Shown here: positions 16,955 to 25,142 of the stretch, in pieces
Numbering within the stretch: the stretch's first letter is position 1
Layout: the number at the start of each line of letters is the position of its first letter
Origin: a bacterium
GTDB taxonomy: Bacteria; Myxococcota_A; UBA9160; SZUA-336
Assembly (NCBI GenBank): GCA_024226335.1
Contig: JAAELY010000157.1
Location: forward strand, 1 to 54,407
Direction of reading: 5' to 3'
Length of the DNA: 54,407 nucleotides
Notes under the pieces: model-generated
Seen by the model: the letters and a program-made list of their open reading frames with translations, nothing else
What the model was told of the DNA's origin: nothing
Database searches by the model: none
Made by a program: the position numbers and the translations under genes

Positions 16955-17618
16955 GTTTTCAATCCGCCTCGGGTTTTTCGCACTTGCGCTATTTGCTCCC
17001 GTCCTGCTGGGCAACGGACCCGCGACCGTCGAGAGCGACGCCGAGGTGATCGCAGAACTCGACGCAATACAGACTCATTACCGCGGAGTTCGCGATCTTC
17101 GCGCGGATTTCCTGCAGCGGAGTACGAGCGCAGCGCTGGGAAAGACCACCGAGTTGCGCGGCAGCGTTCTGGTCCAGCGTCCCGGCAAGATGCGCTGGCA
17201 GTACGCGCCGCCCGACGGGCGCATCATCGTTCTCGATGGCCAGTCGATCCGGATTTTCGATCCCGAAGACAAGCAACTACAGATCGCTCCGATGTCCGAG
17301 GGGACCGTTTCGCCGACGGCGTTGAGTTTCCTGATGGGCGACGGAGTATTGCGCGAGATCTTCAGTGCCGAGCGCATCCTCGCCAAACAACGCCCGGAGA
17401 TCGGATTGCGACTGACATCCAGGGACGACGCGAGTTTCGAGGTGCTCGAGCTCTGGGTCGACCCAAAGACGCACGAGATGCGCGAGTCGGGTCTCGTCGA
17501 CCTCTTCGGCAACGAGACCCGGTTGGTATTCGAAGAGATGACCGAGAACGGGGGGGCCGAGCCCGCAGAGTTCCAGATTCGGGTCCCCGACGGCACCGAG
17601 GTCATCGATCTGCGTTGA
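16923..17618 (+). CDS. lolA: outer membrane lipoprotein carrier LolA
   Basis: About 231 residues from the GTG at 16923, which has AGGAAGGGA upstream and overlaps the end of ftsK by 32 bases. A signal peptide (RLGFFALALFAPVLLG) is followed by a LolA/YhdV-type fold: HYRGVRDLRADFLQRS, a strand-rich segment RGSVLVQRPGKMRWQYAPPD, and later LELWVDPKTHEMRES. LolA ferries lipoproteins through the periplasm from LolCDE to the outer membrane, so the cell is diderm. The ftsK-lolA order is also found in gammaproteobacteria. It ends before a long non-coding stretch. Confidence 0.9.
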   Translation: MTSSSGHLRNRFSIRLGFFALALFAPVLLGNGPATVESDAEVIAELDAIQTHYRGVRDLRADFLQRSTSAALGKTTELRGSVLVQRPGKMRWQYAPPDGRIIVLDGQSIRIFDPEDKQLQIAPMSEGTVSPTALSFLMGDGVLREIFSAERILAKQRPEIGLRLTSRDDASFEVLELWVDPKTHEMRESGLVDLFGNETRLVFEEMTENGGAEPAEFQIRVPDGTEVIDLR

Positions 17619-18265
17619 ACTCCCCCGTTGTTCATTCCGTCGAACCCTTCAGAAAACGGAAGCCGAGTACCCAAATGGTTCCTCAGAACACCTCCGCGGT
17701 ACGCAGCCCTCACCCCAAGGCGCCGGACTCTCGACACAAGCCCGTCAATGAACTGCCGGAATCCAGCTGCGCATTCTGTGACGCACCAGGGCCTGATTCG
17801 AGGTGCGAGATTCTTCCGGAACTTCTTGGAATACAAGGGCTTTCTGCCCACGATGGGTGCGGCTCCAATTGAAAAGGCGAATCGTTTTGGTACAGTCTAC
17901 TTCCGATCTAACTGGGCGTTTTCATTAGTGATTCTTGAATTTCAACCGCTTGGGGATCTCGCCGGGATCCAGTCGTCGCCGCCGTTGATGTGCGCGCTCC
18001 CGTCGGCAATCGCTGAATTTCCGGTTTCCGTTTTCGTTCGACCCGCAATGGAATGCTCGATTCCATCGGTTTTTCAGGTAGATAACGATTTCGCAGAACT
18101 AAGTGTCGTCGAGCACGACAGGCATCCGAAGCGCGCATGGCGACTGAGCGCAACCTCCCGGTCGGCCGTAACTCCCCTTTGGTATGTCGATTGCAGCACT
18201 GGGGACCCCGCGGCGCATGAAATCACCGCGGGTCTGTTGGGATTGTCGAAAGGCGAGGAAGGCGA
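17619..18265. other. 647-bp gene-poor leader region before the proteasome operon
   Basis: No convincing gene. One plus-strand open frame (17628-18269) crosses the region but has no ribosome binding site, no recognisable domain and an amino-acid make-up unlike its neighbours. The stretch is visibly less GC-rich than the flanking genes between about 17860 and 18070. It contains a promoter candidate at 17869-17896, which would leave a transcribed leader of roughly 360 bases before mpa. Confidence 0.6.
17869..17896 (+). promoter_or_regulatory. sigma-70-like promoter candidate for the proteasome operon
   Basis: TTGAAA at 17869-17874 and TACAGT at 17891-17896 are separated by 16 bases. It is the best vegetative-type promoter visible in the 647-base gap upstream of mpa and is in the correct orientation. 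Confidence 0.4.
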
Positions 18266-20086
18266 ATGAGCGAGTCTGGATCTGGTTCGGGTAGACGAGG
18301 CTTCGTGCGCGACGTAATGAAGCGCATCTCCACGCGAGGGGGCGAAGGCGAAGACAATCCGGTGCAGAGCGAGGTGGACGACCTCGAAAGTCTGCGCGAC
18401 GCACTCCGCTTCCTCGGACCTGAGGCCAGCGATCTGACGCGGCGAGTCGAGCGTGTCTTGATGGAGTACGAACTCCTGCGCCAGCGCTACGATCGCGCGC
18501 GCCAGCAGGTGTACGACGCCGAACAGCAGAATGAGAAGCTGGTCGGAACTCTGCAGGACGCGAAGCAGCAGATCGATCTCCTCAAGCAGGAAGTCGACAA
18601 GCTGTGTGCTCCGCCGAATACCTACGGCTTGTTCGAGCACGCCAACAAGGATGGCACAGTAGAAATCAACGTCGACGGCAAGATGATGCGTGTGAACGCG
18701 GATCCGAACGTGCGCACCGACGAACTGATGGAAGGTCAGCTCGTCGTGCTGAATGAGGCGTTCAATATCGTCGACTCGACCGACTTCGACCACCGCGGTG
18801 AGGTGATGCAGGTTTCGGACGTGCTGCACGACGGCCGTTTGATCGTGCTCGGCCATGCGGACGAGGAGCGCGTGATCAGTCTCAGCCAGCCGATGCGTCG
18901 CGAGAAGCTGAAGGCGGGCGACAATGTGCTGGTCAATCCGCGCACGGGTTTCGCCGTCGAGAAGTTGCCGAAGTCGACCGTCGACCAGGTCATGCTCGAA
19001 GAGGTTCCCGACGTCACCTACGAAGACATCGGAGGCCTGGGCGATCAGATCGAAGTACTACGCGACGCGATCGAGTTGCCATACCTGCACGCAGACGAGT
19101 TCAAGCGCTACGACCTGTCGCCGCCCAAGGGTATCCTGCTCTACGGACCTCCGGGCTGCGGCAAGACCATGATCGGCAAAGCGGTGGCGAACAGCCTCGC
19201 GCAGCGTATCGCTGAGGTTCGCGGCGGGGAGGCGAAGAGCTATTTCCTGAACGTGAAGGGCCCGGAGCTGCTCAATAAGTACGTCGGTGAGACGGAGCAC
19301 AAGATCCGAGAGGTCTTCAAGACCGCTCGAGACAAGGCGGAAGAGGACGTTCCTGTCGTCATCTTCTTCGATGAAATGGACTCGCTGTTCCGCATGCGCG
19401 GCTCTGGCATCTCCTCGGACATGGAAGCGACTGTCGTCGCGCAGTTCCTGTCGGAGATCGACGGCGTCGAGTCGCTGCGCAACGTCATCGTGATCGGCGC
19501 GTCGAACCGCCAGGATCTGATTGACCCCGCAGTTCTGCGTCCAGGGCGCCTCGATCTGAAGGTCAAGGTGCACCGCCCGGAGCGCGACGGTGCTCGTGAG
19601 ATCCTGATCAAGTATCTGACCGAGAACCTGCCGTTCCACGAAGACGCGAAGAAGCGCTTCGGCGACGATCCGGGTGCAATCGTGCGCGGGCTCTGCACGG
19701 ATACGATTGATTCAATGTACGGCGAGACCGAGGAGAACAAGTTCCTCGAGGTCACCTATGCCAAGGGTGAGCGCGAGATCTTCTACTTCAAGGATTTCTC
19801 CAGCGGCGCCATGCTGCGCAATATCGTGGACCGCGCAAAGAAGCGGGCCGTGAAGCGCGCCATCACCAATGGCGACGGCGGAATCCATATCGACGATATG
19901 CTCGACTCGGTTCGGGACGAGTTCAAGGAGAACGAGGATCTCCCGAACACGACGAACCCCGACGACTGGGCTCGGATCTCCGGACGCAAGGGTGAGCGCA
20001 TCATCAACGTGCGCACCTTGATCAGCGGAATCAACCGAAACGAGCGCTCGATCGAGACCGTCGGAGGATCCGGTCAATATCTCTAG
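18266..20086 (+). CDS. mpa: proteasome-associated AAA ATPase Mpa/ARC
   Basis: 606 residues, the length expected for Mpa/ARC. The ATG has GAGGAAGG upstream. Residues about 35-113 form the N-terminal coiled coil that captures Pup (VERVLMEYELLRQRYDR, QQNEKLVGTLQDAKQQ). Tandem OB domains follow to about 240. The AAA module has Walker A GPPGCGKT (294-301), Walker B VVIFFDEMD (364-372) and arginine-finger region RPGRLD (425-430). The protein ends GQYL, the same terminal motif as Mycobacterium Mpa, where it docks into the 20S alpha ring and opens the gate. It should unfold pupylated proteins and feed them to PrcA/PrcB. It is the first gene of a seven-gene run, 61 bases before dop. Confidence 0.96.
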   Translation: MSESGSGSGRRGFVRDVMKRISTRGGEGEDNPVQSEVDDLESLRDALRFLGPEASDLTRRVERVLMEYELLRQRYDRARQQVYDAEQQNEKLVGTLQDAKQQIDLLKQEVDKLCAPPNTYGLFEHANKDGTVEINVDGKMMRVNADPNVRTDELMEGQLVVLNEAFNIVDSTDFDHRGEVMQVSDVLHDGRLIVLGHADEERVISLSQPMRREKLKAGDNVLVNPRTGFAVEKLPKSTVDQVMLEEVPDVTYEDIGGLGDQIEVLRDAIELPYLHADEFKRYDLSPPKGILLYGPPGCGKTMIGKAVANSLAQRIAEVRGGEAKSYFLNVKGPELLNKYVGETEHKIREVFKTARDKAEEDVPVVIFFDEMDSLFRMRGSGISSDMEATVVAQFLSEIDGVESLRNVIVIGASNRQDLIDPAVLRPGRLDLKVKVHRPERDGAREILIKYLTENLPFHEDAKKRFGDDPGAIVRGLCTDTIDSMYGETEENKFLEVTYAKGEREIFYFKDFSSGAMLRNIVDRAKKRAVKRAITNGDGGIHIDDMLDSVRDEFKENEDLPNTTNPDDWARISGRKGERIINVRTLISGINRNERSIETVGGSGQYL

Positions 20087-20147
20087 GCGAGCAAGGTCCG
20101 GTGGGCGGCCTCGGCTAAAGACCAGCTAAGGCGAAGACGGGAGAAGA

Positions 20148-21632
20148 ATGCCACTTCCCAGTGTACTGGGCACGGAAATCGAGTATGGGATCACAGTCCA
20201 GGGCGACCCGGACTTCGATCCGATCTCGAGCTGCGTCCTGCTGGTCAATGCCTATCACGACCACGACGACGCGCAGATCCTCTGGGACTACGACCAGGAG
20301 AATCCGCTGGCCGATGCGCGGGGATTCCAGGTAGAGGGTGAACGACACACACCCAACCAGCAGGAGAACATCGCTCGCAACAAGACATTGCGAAACGGTG
20401 CTCGCTTCTATGTCGACCACGCTCATCCGGAGTACTCGACTCCCGAAGTGACCAACGTCCGCGAAGCGATCGCCTACGAGCGCGCAGGTGAGCGGACCAT
20501 GGAACTGGCCCGCCGCGCGGCTACCGCACTGCTCCCGCCGGGTCAGCAACTCCTGATTCACAAGAACAATAGCGACCGCAAGGGCAACTCGTACGGCAAT
20601 CACGAGAACTACCTGATCAATCGTCGTACACCCTTCAAGGAAGTGGTCGAGCACTTCACGCCATACTTGGTCACGCGCCAGATCTTCTGCGGATCGGGTA
20701 AGGTCGGCAGCGAAAATCGCGCCATGCAATGCGACTATCAGATTTCGCAGCGCGCAGATTTCTTCGAGACCGAGGTCGCGCTCGACACGATGGTCAAACG
20801 ACCGATCATCAACACACGCGACGAGCCGCATGCCGACCGCGAGAAGTACCGGCGCCTGCACGTGATCGTCGGCGACTCGAATATGTCCGAAGTTTCCACG
20901 TACCTGCGCGTGGGCACCAGTGCGATCGTCCTGGCGTTGATCGAAGACGGTGTAATCGATCGCGAGATGGCGATCAGTGAACCCGTCAAGGTGATCAAGG
21001 AAGTCTCGCACGATACGGCGTGCAAGCGCGAGTACTCGATGGAGCGAGGCGGTCGCATGACCGCGGTGCAGGTCCAGCAGGAGTATCTGGAGCTGGCGCT
21101 GAGCTACTACAGTTCGCGCGAGATCGACCCGGTTACCAAGGACGTGTTGGCCCGCTGGGAATCCGTGCTCGAGAAGCTGGCCGACGATCCATTTCAGCTG
21201 GATCGCGAGGTCGACTGGGTGATCAAGCACAAGATCATGCAGAGCTACATGCGCCGCCACTCGGTCGACTGGTTGCATCCGCAGATCGCCATGCTCGATC
21301 TGCAATACCACGATGTTCGCCCGGACAAGGGACTCTGTTTCCTGCTCGAGCGCCGCGGGGAGATCGACCGTATCGTCGAGAATGAAGAGATCGAGCGCGC
21401 GATCATCGAACCACCGACCGACACACGGGCCTACTTCCGAGGAGAGTGCATTCGCCGCTATCCGGAAGCCGTGTTTGGTGTGAACTGGGATTCCATTTCA
21501 TTCAACGTAGGTGATGAACCCATCAAGCGGATCCTGATGAACGAACCGCTGAAGGGAACCAAGGCACACGTCCAGGAGCTCCTCGATGCGAGCACGAGTG
21601 CTGAAACCTTGGTTCGGAATCTGACGTCGTAA
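20148..21632 (+). CDS. dop: Pup deamidase/depupylase Dop
   Basis: 494 residues, homologous to PafA with a glutamine-synthetase-like fold. The ATG follows GGGAGAAGA. Seen: GTEIEYG with the metal-binding glutamate near residue 10; the Dop-specific loop (DYDQENPLADARGFQ) that distinguishes Dop from PafA; the catalytic aspartate in ARFYVDHAHPEYSTPEV; and INTRDEPHADREKYRRLHVI. Dop cleaves the isopeptide bond between Pup and target lysines, and in actinobacteria it also deamidates Pup's C-terminal Gln. Because the Pup encoded next door already ends in Glu, only the depupylase activity appears necessary here. It sits 18 bases upstream of pup. Confidence 0.96.
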   Translation: MPLPSVLGTEIEYGITVQGDPDFDPISSCVLLVNAYHDHDDAQILWDYDQENPLADARGFQVEGERHTPNQQENIARNKTLRNGARFYVDHAHPEYSTPEVTNVREAIAYERAGERTMELARRAATALLPPGQQLLIHKNNSDRKGNSYGNHENYLINRRTPFKEVVEHFTPYLVTRQIFCGSGKVGSENRAMQCDYQISQRADFFETEVALDTMVKRPIINTRDEPHADREKYRRLHVIVGDSNMSEVSTYLRVGTSAIVLALIEDGVIDREMAISEPVKVIKEVSHDTACKREYSMERGGRMTAVQVQQEYLELALSYYSSREIDPVTKDVLARWESVLEKLADDPFQLDREVDWVIKHKIMQSYMRRHSVDWLHPQIAMLDLQYHDVRPDKGLCFLLERRGEIDRIVENEEIERAIIEPPTDTRAYFRGECIRRYPEAVFGVNWDSISFNVGDEPIKRILMNEPLKGTKAHVQELLDASTSAETLVRNLTS

Positions 21633-21650
21633 TCCTTTTAGGAGGCTCAC

Positions 21651-21908
21651 ATGAAAATCATGAAGAGGGCACAGGCCATGGGTTATTCGATACCCGGCGC
21701 GGCCGGAGACCAGTCCCAGAAGCAACGTCAGGGCGACGGCGATTCCGGAGATGAGGCGTCGGCCGACTCGGGCGGAAGCAAGAAGATGGCCAAGAAGGGC
21801 GAGGATCTGAAAGAAGAGATGGACAGCTTGATCGATGAGATCGATGAGGTCCTCGAAGAAAACGCCGAAGAGTTCGTCAAGAACTACGTTCAGCGCGGAG
21901 GCGAGTAA
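21651..21908 (+). CDS. pup: prokaryotic ubiquitin-like protein Pup (GGE end)
   Basis: 85 residues; the ATG follows a perfect AGGAGG. The C-terminal half matches Pup strongly: KKGEDLKEEMDSLIDEID, VLEENAEEFVKNYVQ, and the terminus RGGE. Mycobacterial Pup is 64 residues and ends GGQ, which must be deamidated. This one ends directly in Glu and is ready for ligation by PafA. The first 45 residues are longer than in typical actinobacterial Pup: MKIMKRAQAMGYSIPG, then an acidic, Gly/Ser/Gln-rich disordered stretch. The central helices would bind the Mpa coiled coil, and the N-terminus would be engaged by the Mpa pore. Pup tags proteins for proteasomal degradation. Confidence 0.96.
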   Translation: MKIMKRAQAMGYSIPGAAGDQSQKQRQGDGDSGDEASADSGGSKKMAKKGEDLKEEMDSLIDEIDEVLEENAEEFVKNYVQRGGE

Positions 21909-21915
21909 GCCTGTG
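21898..21915 (+). promoter_or_regulatory. prcB ribosome binding site inside the Gly-Gly-Glu codons of pup
   Basis: The last codons of pup are GGA GGC GAG TAA (21897-21908). GGAGG within them is the only Shine-Dalgarno for the prcB GTG at 21913, about 11 bases downstream. This decides the prcB start: the open frame extends upstream inside pup, but no other start has such a signal. Confidence 0.7.
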
Positions 21916-22692
21916 TTCAAAGGTCAGACTTACACAGGGGCGAGCTTCTACGAATTCTTGAAAGCCGATGCCCCCGGGTTGATTCCGGACTTCGGCAATA
22001 TGGACTGGACCACCGTCGAGCTTCCTCACGGTACCACCGTACTCTCACTGACCTACGACGGCGGTGTGTTGATGGCGGGTGACCGTCTGGCCACTGCGGG
22101 TCACGAGGTCGCGACGCGCGACATGGACAAGGTCTTTCGCATCGATCACACCTGCATGATGGCGATCGCCGGTGCGGCGGGTCCAGCGATCGAGATGGTG
22201 AAGATGTTCCAGCTCGAACTCGAGCACTTCGAGAAGCTCGACGGACAGGAACTCACCTTCGAGGGCAAGGCCAATCGTCTCAGCTTCCTGTTGCGCCAGA
22301 ATCTGCCGGCAGCCATGCAGGGGCTGGCCGTCATGCCTCTGTACGCAGGCTACGACCACGATTCCGACAAGGGCCGGATCTACAAGTTCGACATCACCGG
22401 TGGTCGCTATCGGGAGACGGACTTCTACGCAACCGGTTCCGGTGGCAAGGACGCGCGCTCGAGCTTGAAGCGGGCCTGGCACAGCAATCTATCCAGAGAG
22501 CAGGCCACCGAGATTGCGATCGAAGCGCTCATGGAAGCCGCCGACGAAGATACCGCGACCGGTGGTTTCGATATCTCGCGCGGGATCTACCCGATCGCGA
22601 AGTTCGCAAATAAAGAAGGCGCAGTGGACGTTCCCGAGGCAGAGGTCCTCGCCGCCCGCGAGCGCATTCTCGCACGTCGAGAGGCCGCCTAG
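21913..22692 (+). CDS. prcB: proteasome beta subunit PrcB
   Basis: 259 residues from the GTG at 21913. A propeptide of 40 residues (containing SFYEFLKADAPGLIPDF, as in actinobacterial PrcB) ends at HG, and processing before Thr41 exposes the nucleophile (TTVLSLTYDGG). Counting from that threonine, the catalytic partners fall exactly at Asp17 (MAGD) and Lys33 (RDMDK). The later GSGGKDARSSLKR and ADEDTATGGFD motifs match the family. PrcB forms the two inner heptameric rings that hold the proteolytic sites. It starts 4 bases after pup and its stop abuts the prcA ATG, so stoichiometric expression is likely. Confidence 0.97.
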   Translation: MFKGQTYTGASFYEFLKADAPGLIPDFGNMDWTTVELPHGTTVLSLTYDGGVLMAGDRLATAGHEVATRDMDKVFRIDHTCMMAIAGAAGPAIEMVKMFQLELEHFEKLDGQELTFEGKANRLSFLLRQNLPAAMQGLAVMPLYAGYDHDSDKGRIYKFDITGGRYRETDFYATGSGGKDARSSLKRAWHSNLSREQATEIAIEALMEAADEDTATGGFDISRGIYPIAKFANKEGAVDVPEAEVLAARERILARREAA

Positions 22693-23376
22693 ATGAGTAC
22701 ACCGTTCTACGTTCCACCCGAACAGCTCTACCAGGAGCGCGCAGAGTACGCGCGCAAAGGGATCTCGCGCGGTCGTCCGCTCGTTGCGCTGGAGTACGAA
22801 CTCGGCGTGGTGATGATGGCCGAGAACCGCAGTGCAAGTCTGCGGAAGCTCTCCGAGATCTACGATCGCATCGCGTTTGGCGGTGTGGGCAAGCTGGACG
22901 AGTATGAAAACCTGCGGAAGGCCGGGGTTCGCTATGCGGATCAGCGCGGATTCGCGTTCTCGCGTGAGGACGTTTCCGCCAAGGGTCTGGCGAATGAATA
23001 CTCCACGGTGCTGGGTTCGGTCTTCACGCGGGAGATGAAGCCCTTCGAGGTCGAAGTTCTGGTGGTCGAGGTGCACGATGACAGCAGCACCTTCTTCCAG
23101 ATTCGGTACGATGGAAGCATGATCGACCACACTCACTACGCCGCGATCGGCGGAGATGGCGACAAGCTGCTCGATATGCTGGCGACCCGCTGGAAGGCGA
23201 GCATGCCGCTCGACGAGACGGTTCTTCTGGGTCGGGAAGCGCTTTCCGGTAACGGCTCGGGTGTGGACGATCTGGACGAGAAGAGTCTCGAGGTTGCGGT
23301 CCTGGATCGCACGCAGACCGGTCGCAGATTCAAGCGCCTCAAGCCAGAGGAAATCAAGAGCCTCCTGAGCGGATAG
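22693..23376 (+). CDS. prcA: proteasome alpha subunit PrcA
   Basis: 227 residues. The N-terminus MSTPFYVPPEQLYQERAEYA followed by RKGISRGRPLVAL matches the gating end and alpha-type helix H0 of bacterial proteasome alpha subunits. SEIYDRIAFGGVGKLDEYENL and ADQRGFAFSREDVSAKGLAN follow. No catalytic threonine is present, as expected. PrcA makes the outer heptameric rings that control entry and receive the C-terminal QYL of Mpa. The ATG directly follows the prcB stop codon, and pafA starts 2 bases downstream. Confidence 0.96.
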   Translation: MSTPFYVPPEQLYQERAEYARKGISRGRPLVALEYELGVVMMAENRSASLRKLSEIYDRIAFGGVGKLDEYENLRKAGVRYADQRGFAFSREDVSAKGLANEYSTVLGSVFTREMKPFEVEVLVVEVHDDSSTFFQIRYDGSMIDHTHYAAIGGDGDKLLDMLATRWKASMPLDETVLLGREALSGNGSGVDDLDEKSLEVAVLDRTQTGRRFKRLKPEEIKSLLSG

Positions 23377-23378
23377 TT

Positions 23379-24785
23379 ATGCAGAAGCGGATCTACGGGC
23401 TAGAAACGGAGTATGGGATCATCTTCACACCGGAGGGTCGCAAGACTCTGCCGGTCGAGAAGGCGATCCGCTTCCTTTTCGAAAAGCTCATCACCACCGA
23501 ACACTTCCTGAACGTGTTTCTGGAAAACGGTGCCCGCTTCTATCAGGACACGGGGTGTCACCCGGAGTACGCGACGCCCGAGTGCGCCAGCCCGCGCGAT
23601 CTGGTCATTTTCGATCGCGCCGGTGAGAGAGTTCTCGAAGATCTGCAGTTGTATGCGGAAGAGAAGATTCGGGAGGAACGCGTCCCGGGCAAGCTCTCTA
23701 TCTTCAAGAACAACACAGACTTCGTCGGCAATAGCTATGGCTGCCACGAAAACTATCTGGTCGATCGTGACGTCGACTTCTACTACCTGGCCGAGCAGTT
23801 AATTCCGTTCCTGGTTACCCGCCAGGTTTTCTCCGGCGCAGGCAAGGTGTTTCAGACCCAGGACGGCGTTCACTACTGCGTCAGCCAGCGTGCCCAGCAC
23901 ATCTACCAGAAGATCTCCGGTACCACGACCAACGATCGCTCGATCATCAATACGCGCGATGAACCGCACGCCGATCGCGAAAAGTACCGACGGCTGCACG
24001 TAATCGTGGGCGATTCGAACATGTCGGAGTACACGAACTTCGTGAAGATCGCGACCTGCGCGGTCGTTCTCCAGATGATCGAGGACGGCTTCATCAATAA
24101 GGAATTGACGCTCCGCCACCCGGTGAAGGCGATCAAGGACATCTCGTACGACACGACCTGCAAACGCAAGGTGCGTCTGGAGAACGGACGCGAGTACTCG
24201 CCGATCGAGATCCAGCGCGAGTATTGTGAGATGGCCCAGCGCTACATCGAGCAGGCTCCGGTCAGCGATCAGATCCGAGAAGGTGTGGAGCAGTGGGCGT
24301 ACATCCTCGACTGCCTCGACGACGATCCCGAAAAGCTCGACCGGAAGATCGACTGGGTGATCAAGCGCAAACTCCTGCGCCAGTACATCAAACGACACAA
24401 CATCTCGTGGCATGATCCACGCGTGTTCATGATCGATCTGCAATTCCACGACATCAGGCGCGATCGCGGCTTTTTCTACCTGCTCGAGCGCCAGGACCAC
24501 GTGGATCGGCTCTATTCCGATGCCGAGATCGAGAAGGCCAAGACCGAACCGCCGCAAGACACCCGCGCGCGCATGCGTGGCGACTTCATCAAGCTCGCTC
24601 GGCAGAACAATATCCAGTACGACCTGGACTGGTCCAATATTCGACTGGGCAATCTCTTGAACGTGCGCGTGATCTGCAACAACCCGTTCGAGACCGATAC
24701 GGAAAAGGTCACCGAACTGGTTCGCACGATCCAGAAGACCAATCTGCGCCGGACTTCGCTCTCAAAACTGGTCATCCAGAGCTGA
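23379..24785 (+). CDS. pafA: Pup-protein ligase PafA
   Basis: 468 residues, the usual PafA length. It activates the C-terminal Glu of Pup with ATP and joins it to lysine side chains. Seen: RIYGLETEYGIIF with the Mg-binding glutamate, the catalytic aspartate in ARFYQDTGCHPEYATPEC, NNTDFVGNSYGCHENY, INTRDEPHADREKYRRLHV, and PPQDTRARMRGDFIKLA. It lacks the Dop loop, which separates it from dop in the same operon. Order and spacing (2 bases after prcA, 6 before the next gene) show a single transcription unit. The two paralogues share long identical patches such as NTRDEPHADREKYRRLHVI. Confidence 0.97.
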   Translation: MQKRIYGLETEYGIIFTPEGRKTLPVEKAIRFLFEKLITTEHFLNVFLENGARFYQDTGCHPEYATPECASPRDLVIFDRAGERVLEDLQLYAEEKIREERVPGKLSIFKNNTDFVGNSYGCHENYLVDRDVDFYYLAEQLIPFLVTRQVFSGAGKVFQTQDGVHYCVSQRAQHIYQKISGTTTNDRSIINTRDEPHADREKYRRLHVIVGDSNMSEYTNFVKIATCAVVLQMIEDGFINKELTLRHPVKAIKDISYDTTCKRKVRLENGREYSPIEIQREYCEMAQRYIEQAPVSDQIREGVEQWAYILDCLDDDPEKLDRKIDWVIKRKLLRQYIKRHNISWHDPRVFMIDLQFHDIRRDRGFFYLLERQDHVDRLYSDAEIEKAKTEPPQDTRARMRGDFIKLARQNNIQYDLDWSNIRLGNLLNVRVICNNPFETDTEKVTELVRTIQKTNLRRTSLSKLVIQS

Positions 24786-24791
24786 CTTCGT

Positions 24792-25142
24792 ATGTCTGCT
24801 GATCCGAAGCTTCGCGCCGTTCCCGAAACCCCCGAAGAGCGTCTCGTCTTCGAACCAGACGAGCCTGGAAACACGGAGACGCCCAGTCGGATTCCCGTGT
24901 TGCTTGGCCTGCTGTTGGCGGTCTGTATTGCATTGCTGATCTGGAGCCGCATGGAACTCGCCGATGGCGCCGCCCAGATCTCCTCGCTCGAAAACCGCGT
25001 GGGCGTTCTGGAAAACACGGTGAGCGAACGCGACGCCGAGATCGCCGCACAAAAAGATCGACTGTCTGACGTAAGAACGCGTGTACAGGGACTCCTGTCC
25101 CTGCTCGACGCGCCCGTCGGCTCCCGACCCTCGAAGCCCTAG
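24792..25142 (+). CDS. small membrane-anchored coiled-coil protein at the end of the proteasome operon
   Basis: 116 residues, starting 6 bases after pafA. Layout: an acidic, Pro/Glu-rich N-terminal tail (residues 1-32), one membrane segment (about 33-54, containing PVLLGLLLAVCIALLIW), then a heptad-rich coiled coil (about 58-105: ISSLENRVGVLENTVSERDA) and a short basic tail. I do not recognise a family. Its position makes co-expression with the Pup-proteasome genes likely. A coiled coil could interact with the Mpa coiled coil or with Pup, but that is inference. An unrelated passenger with an FtsB/FtsL-like layout is the alternative. Confidence 0.7.
   Translation: MSADPKLRAVPETPEERLVFEPDEPGNTETPSRIPVLLGLLLAVCIALLIWSRMELADGAAQISSLENRVGVLENTVSERDAEIAAQKDRLSDVRTRVQGLLSLLDAPVGSRPSKP

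Noticed and set aside
15521-17014. 497-codon minus-strand open frame
   Set aside because: Antisense shadow of ftsK with no homology or ribosome binding site.
17628-18269. 213-codon plus-strand frame upstream of mpa that ends with an ATGA overlap
   Set aside because: No Shine-Dalgarno, no recognisable fold, and a promoter candidate lies inside it. The overlap with the mpa start is probably chance, although this is the rejected frame most worth retesting.
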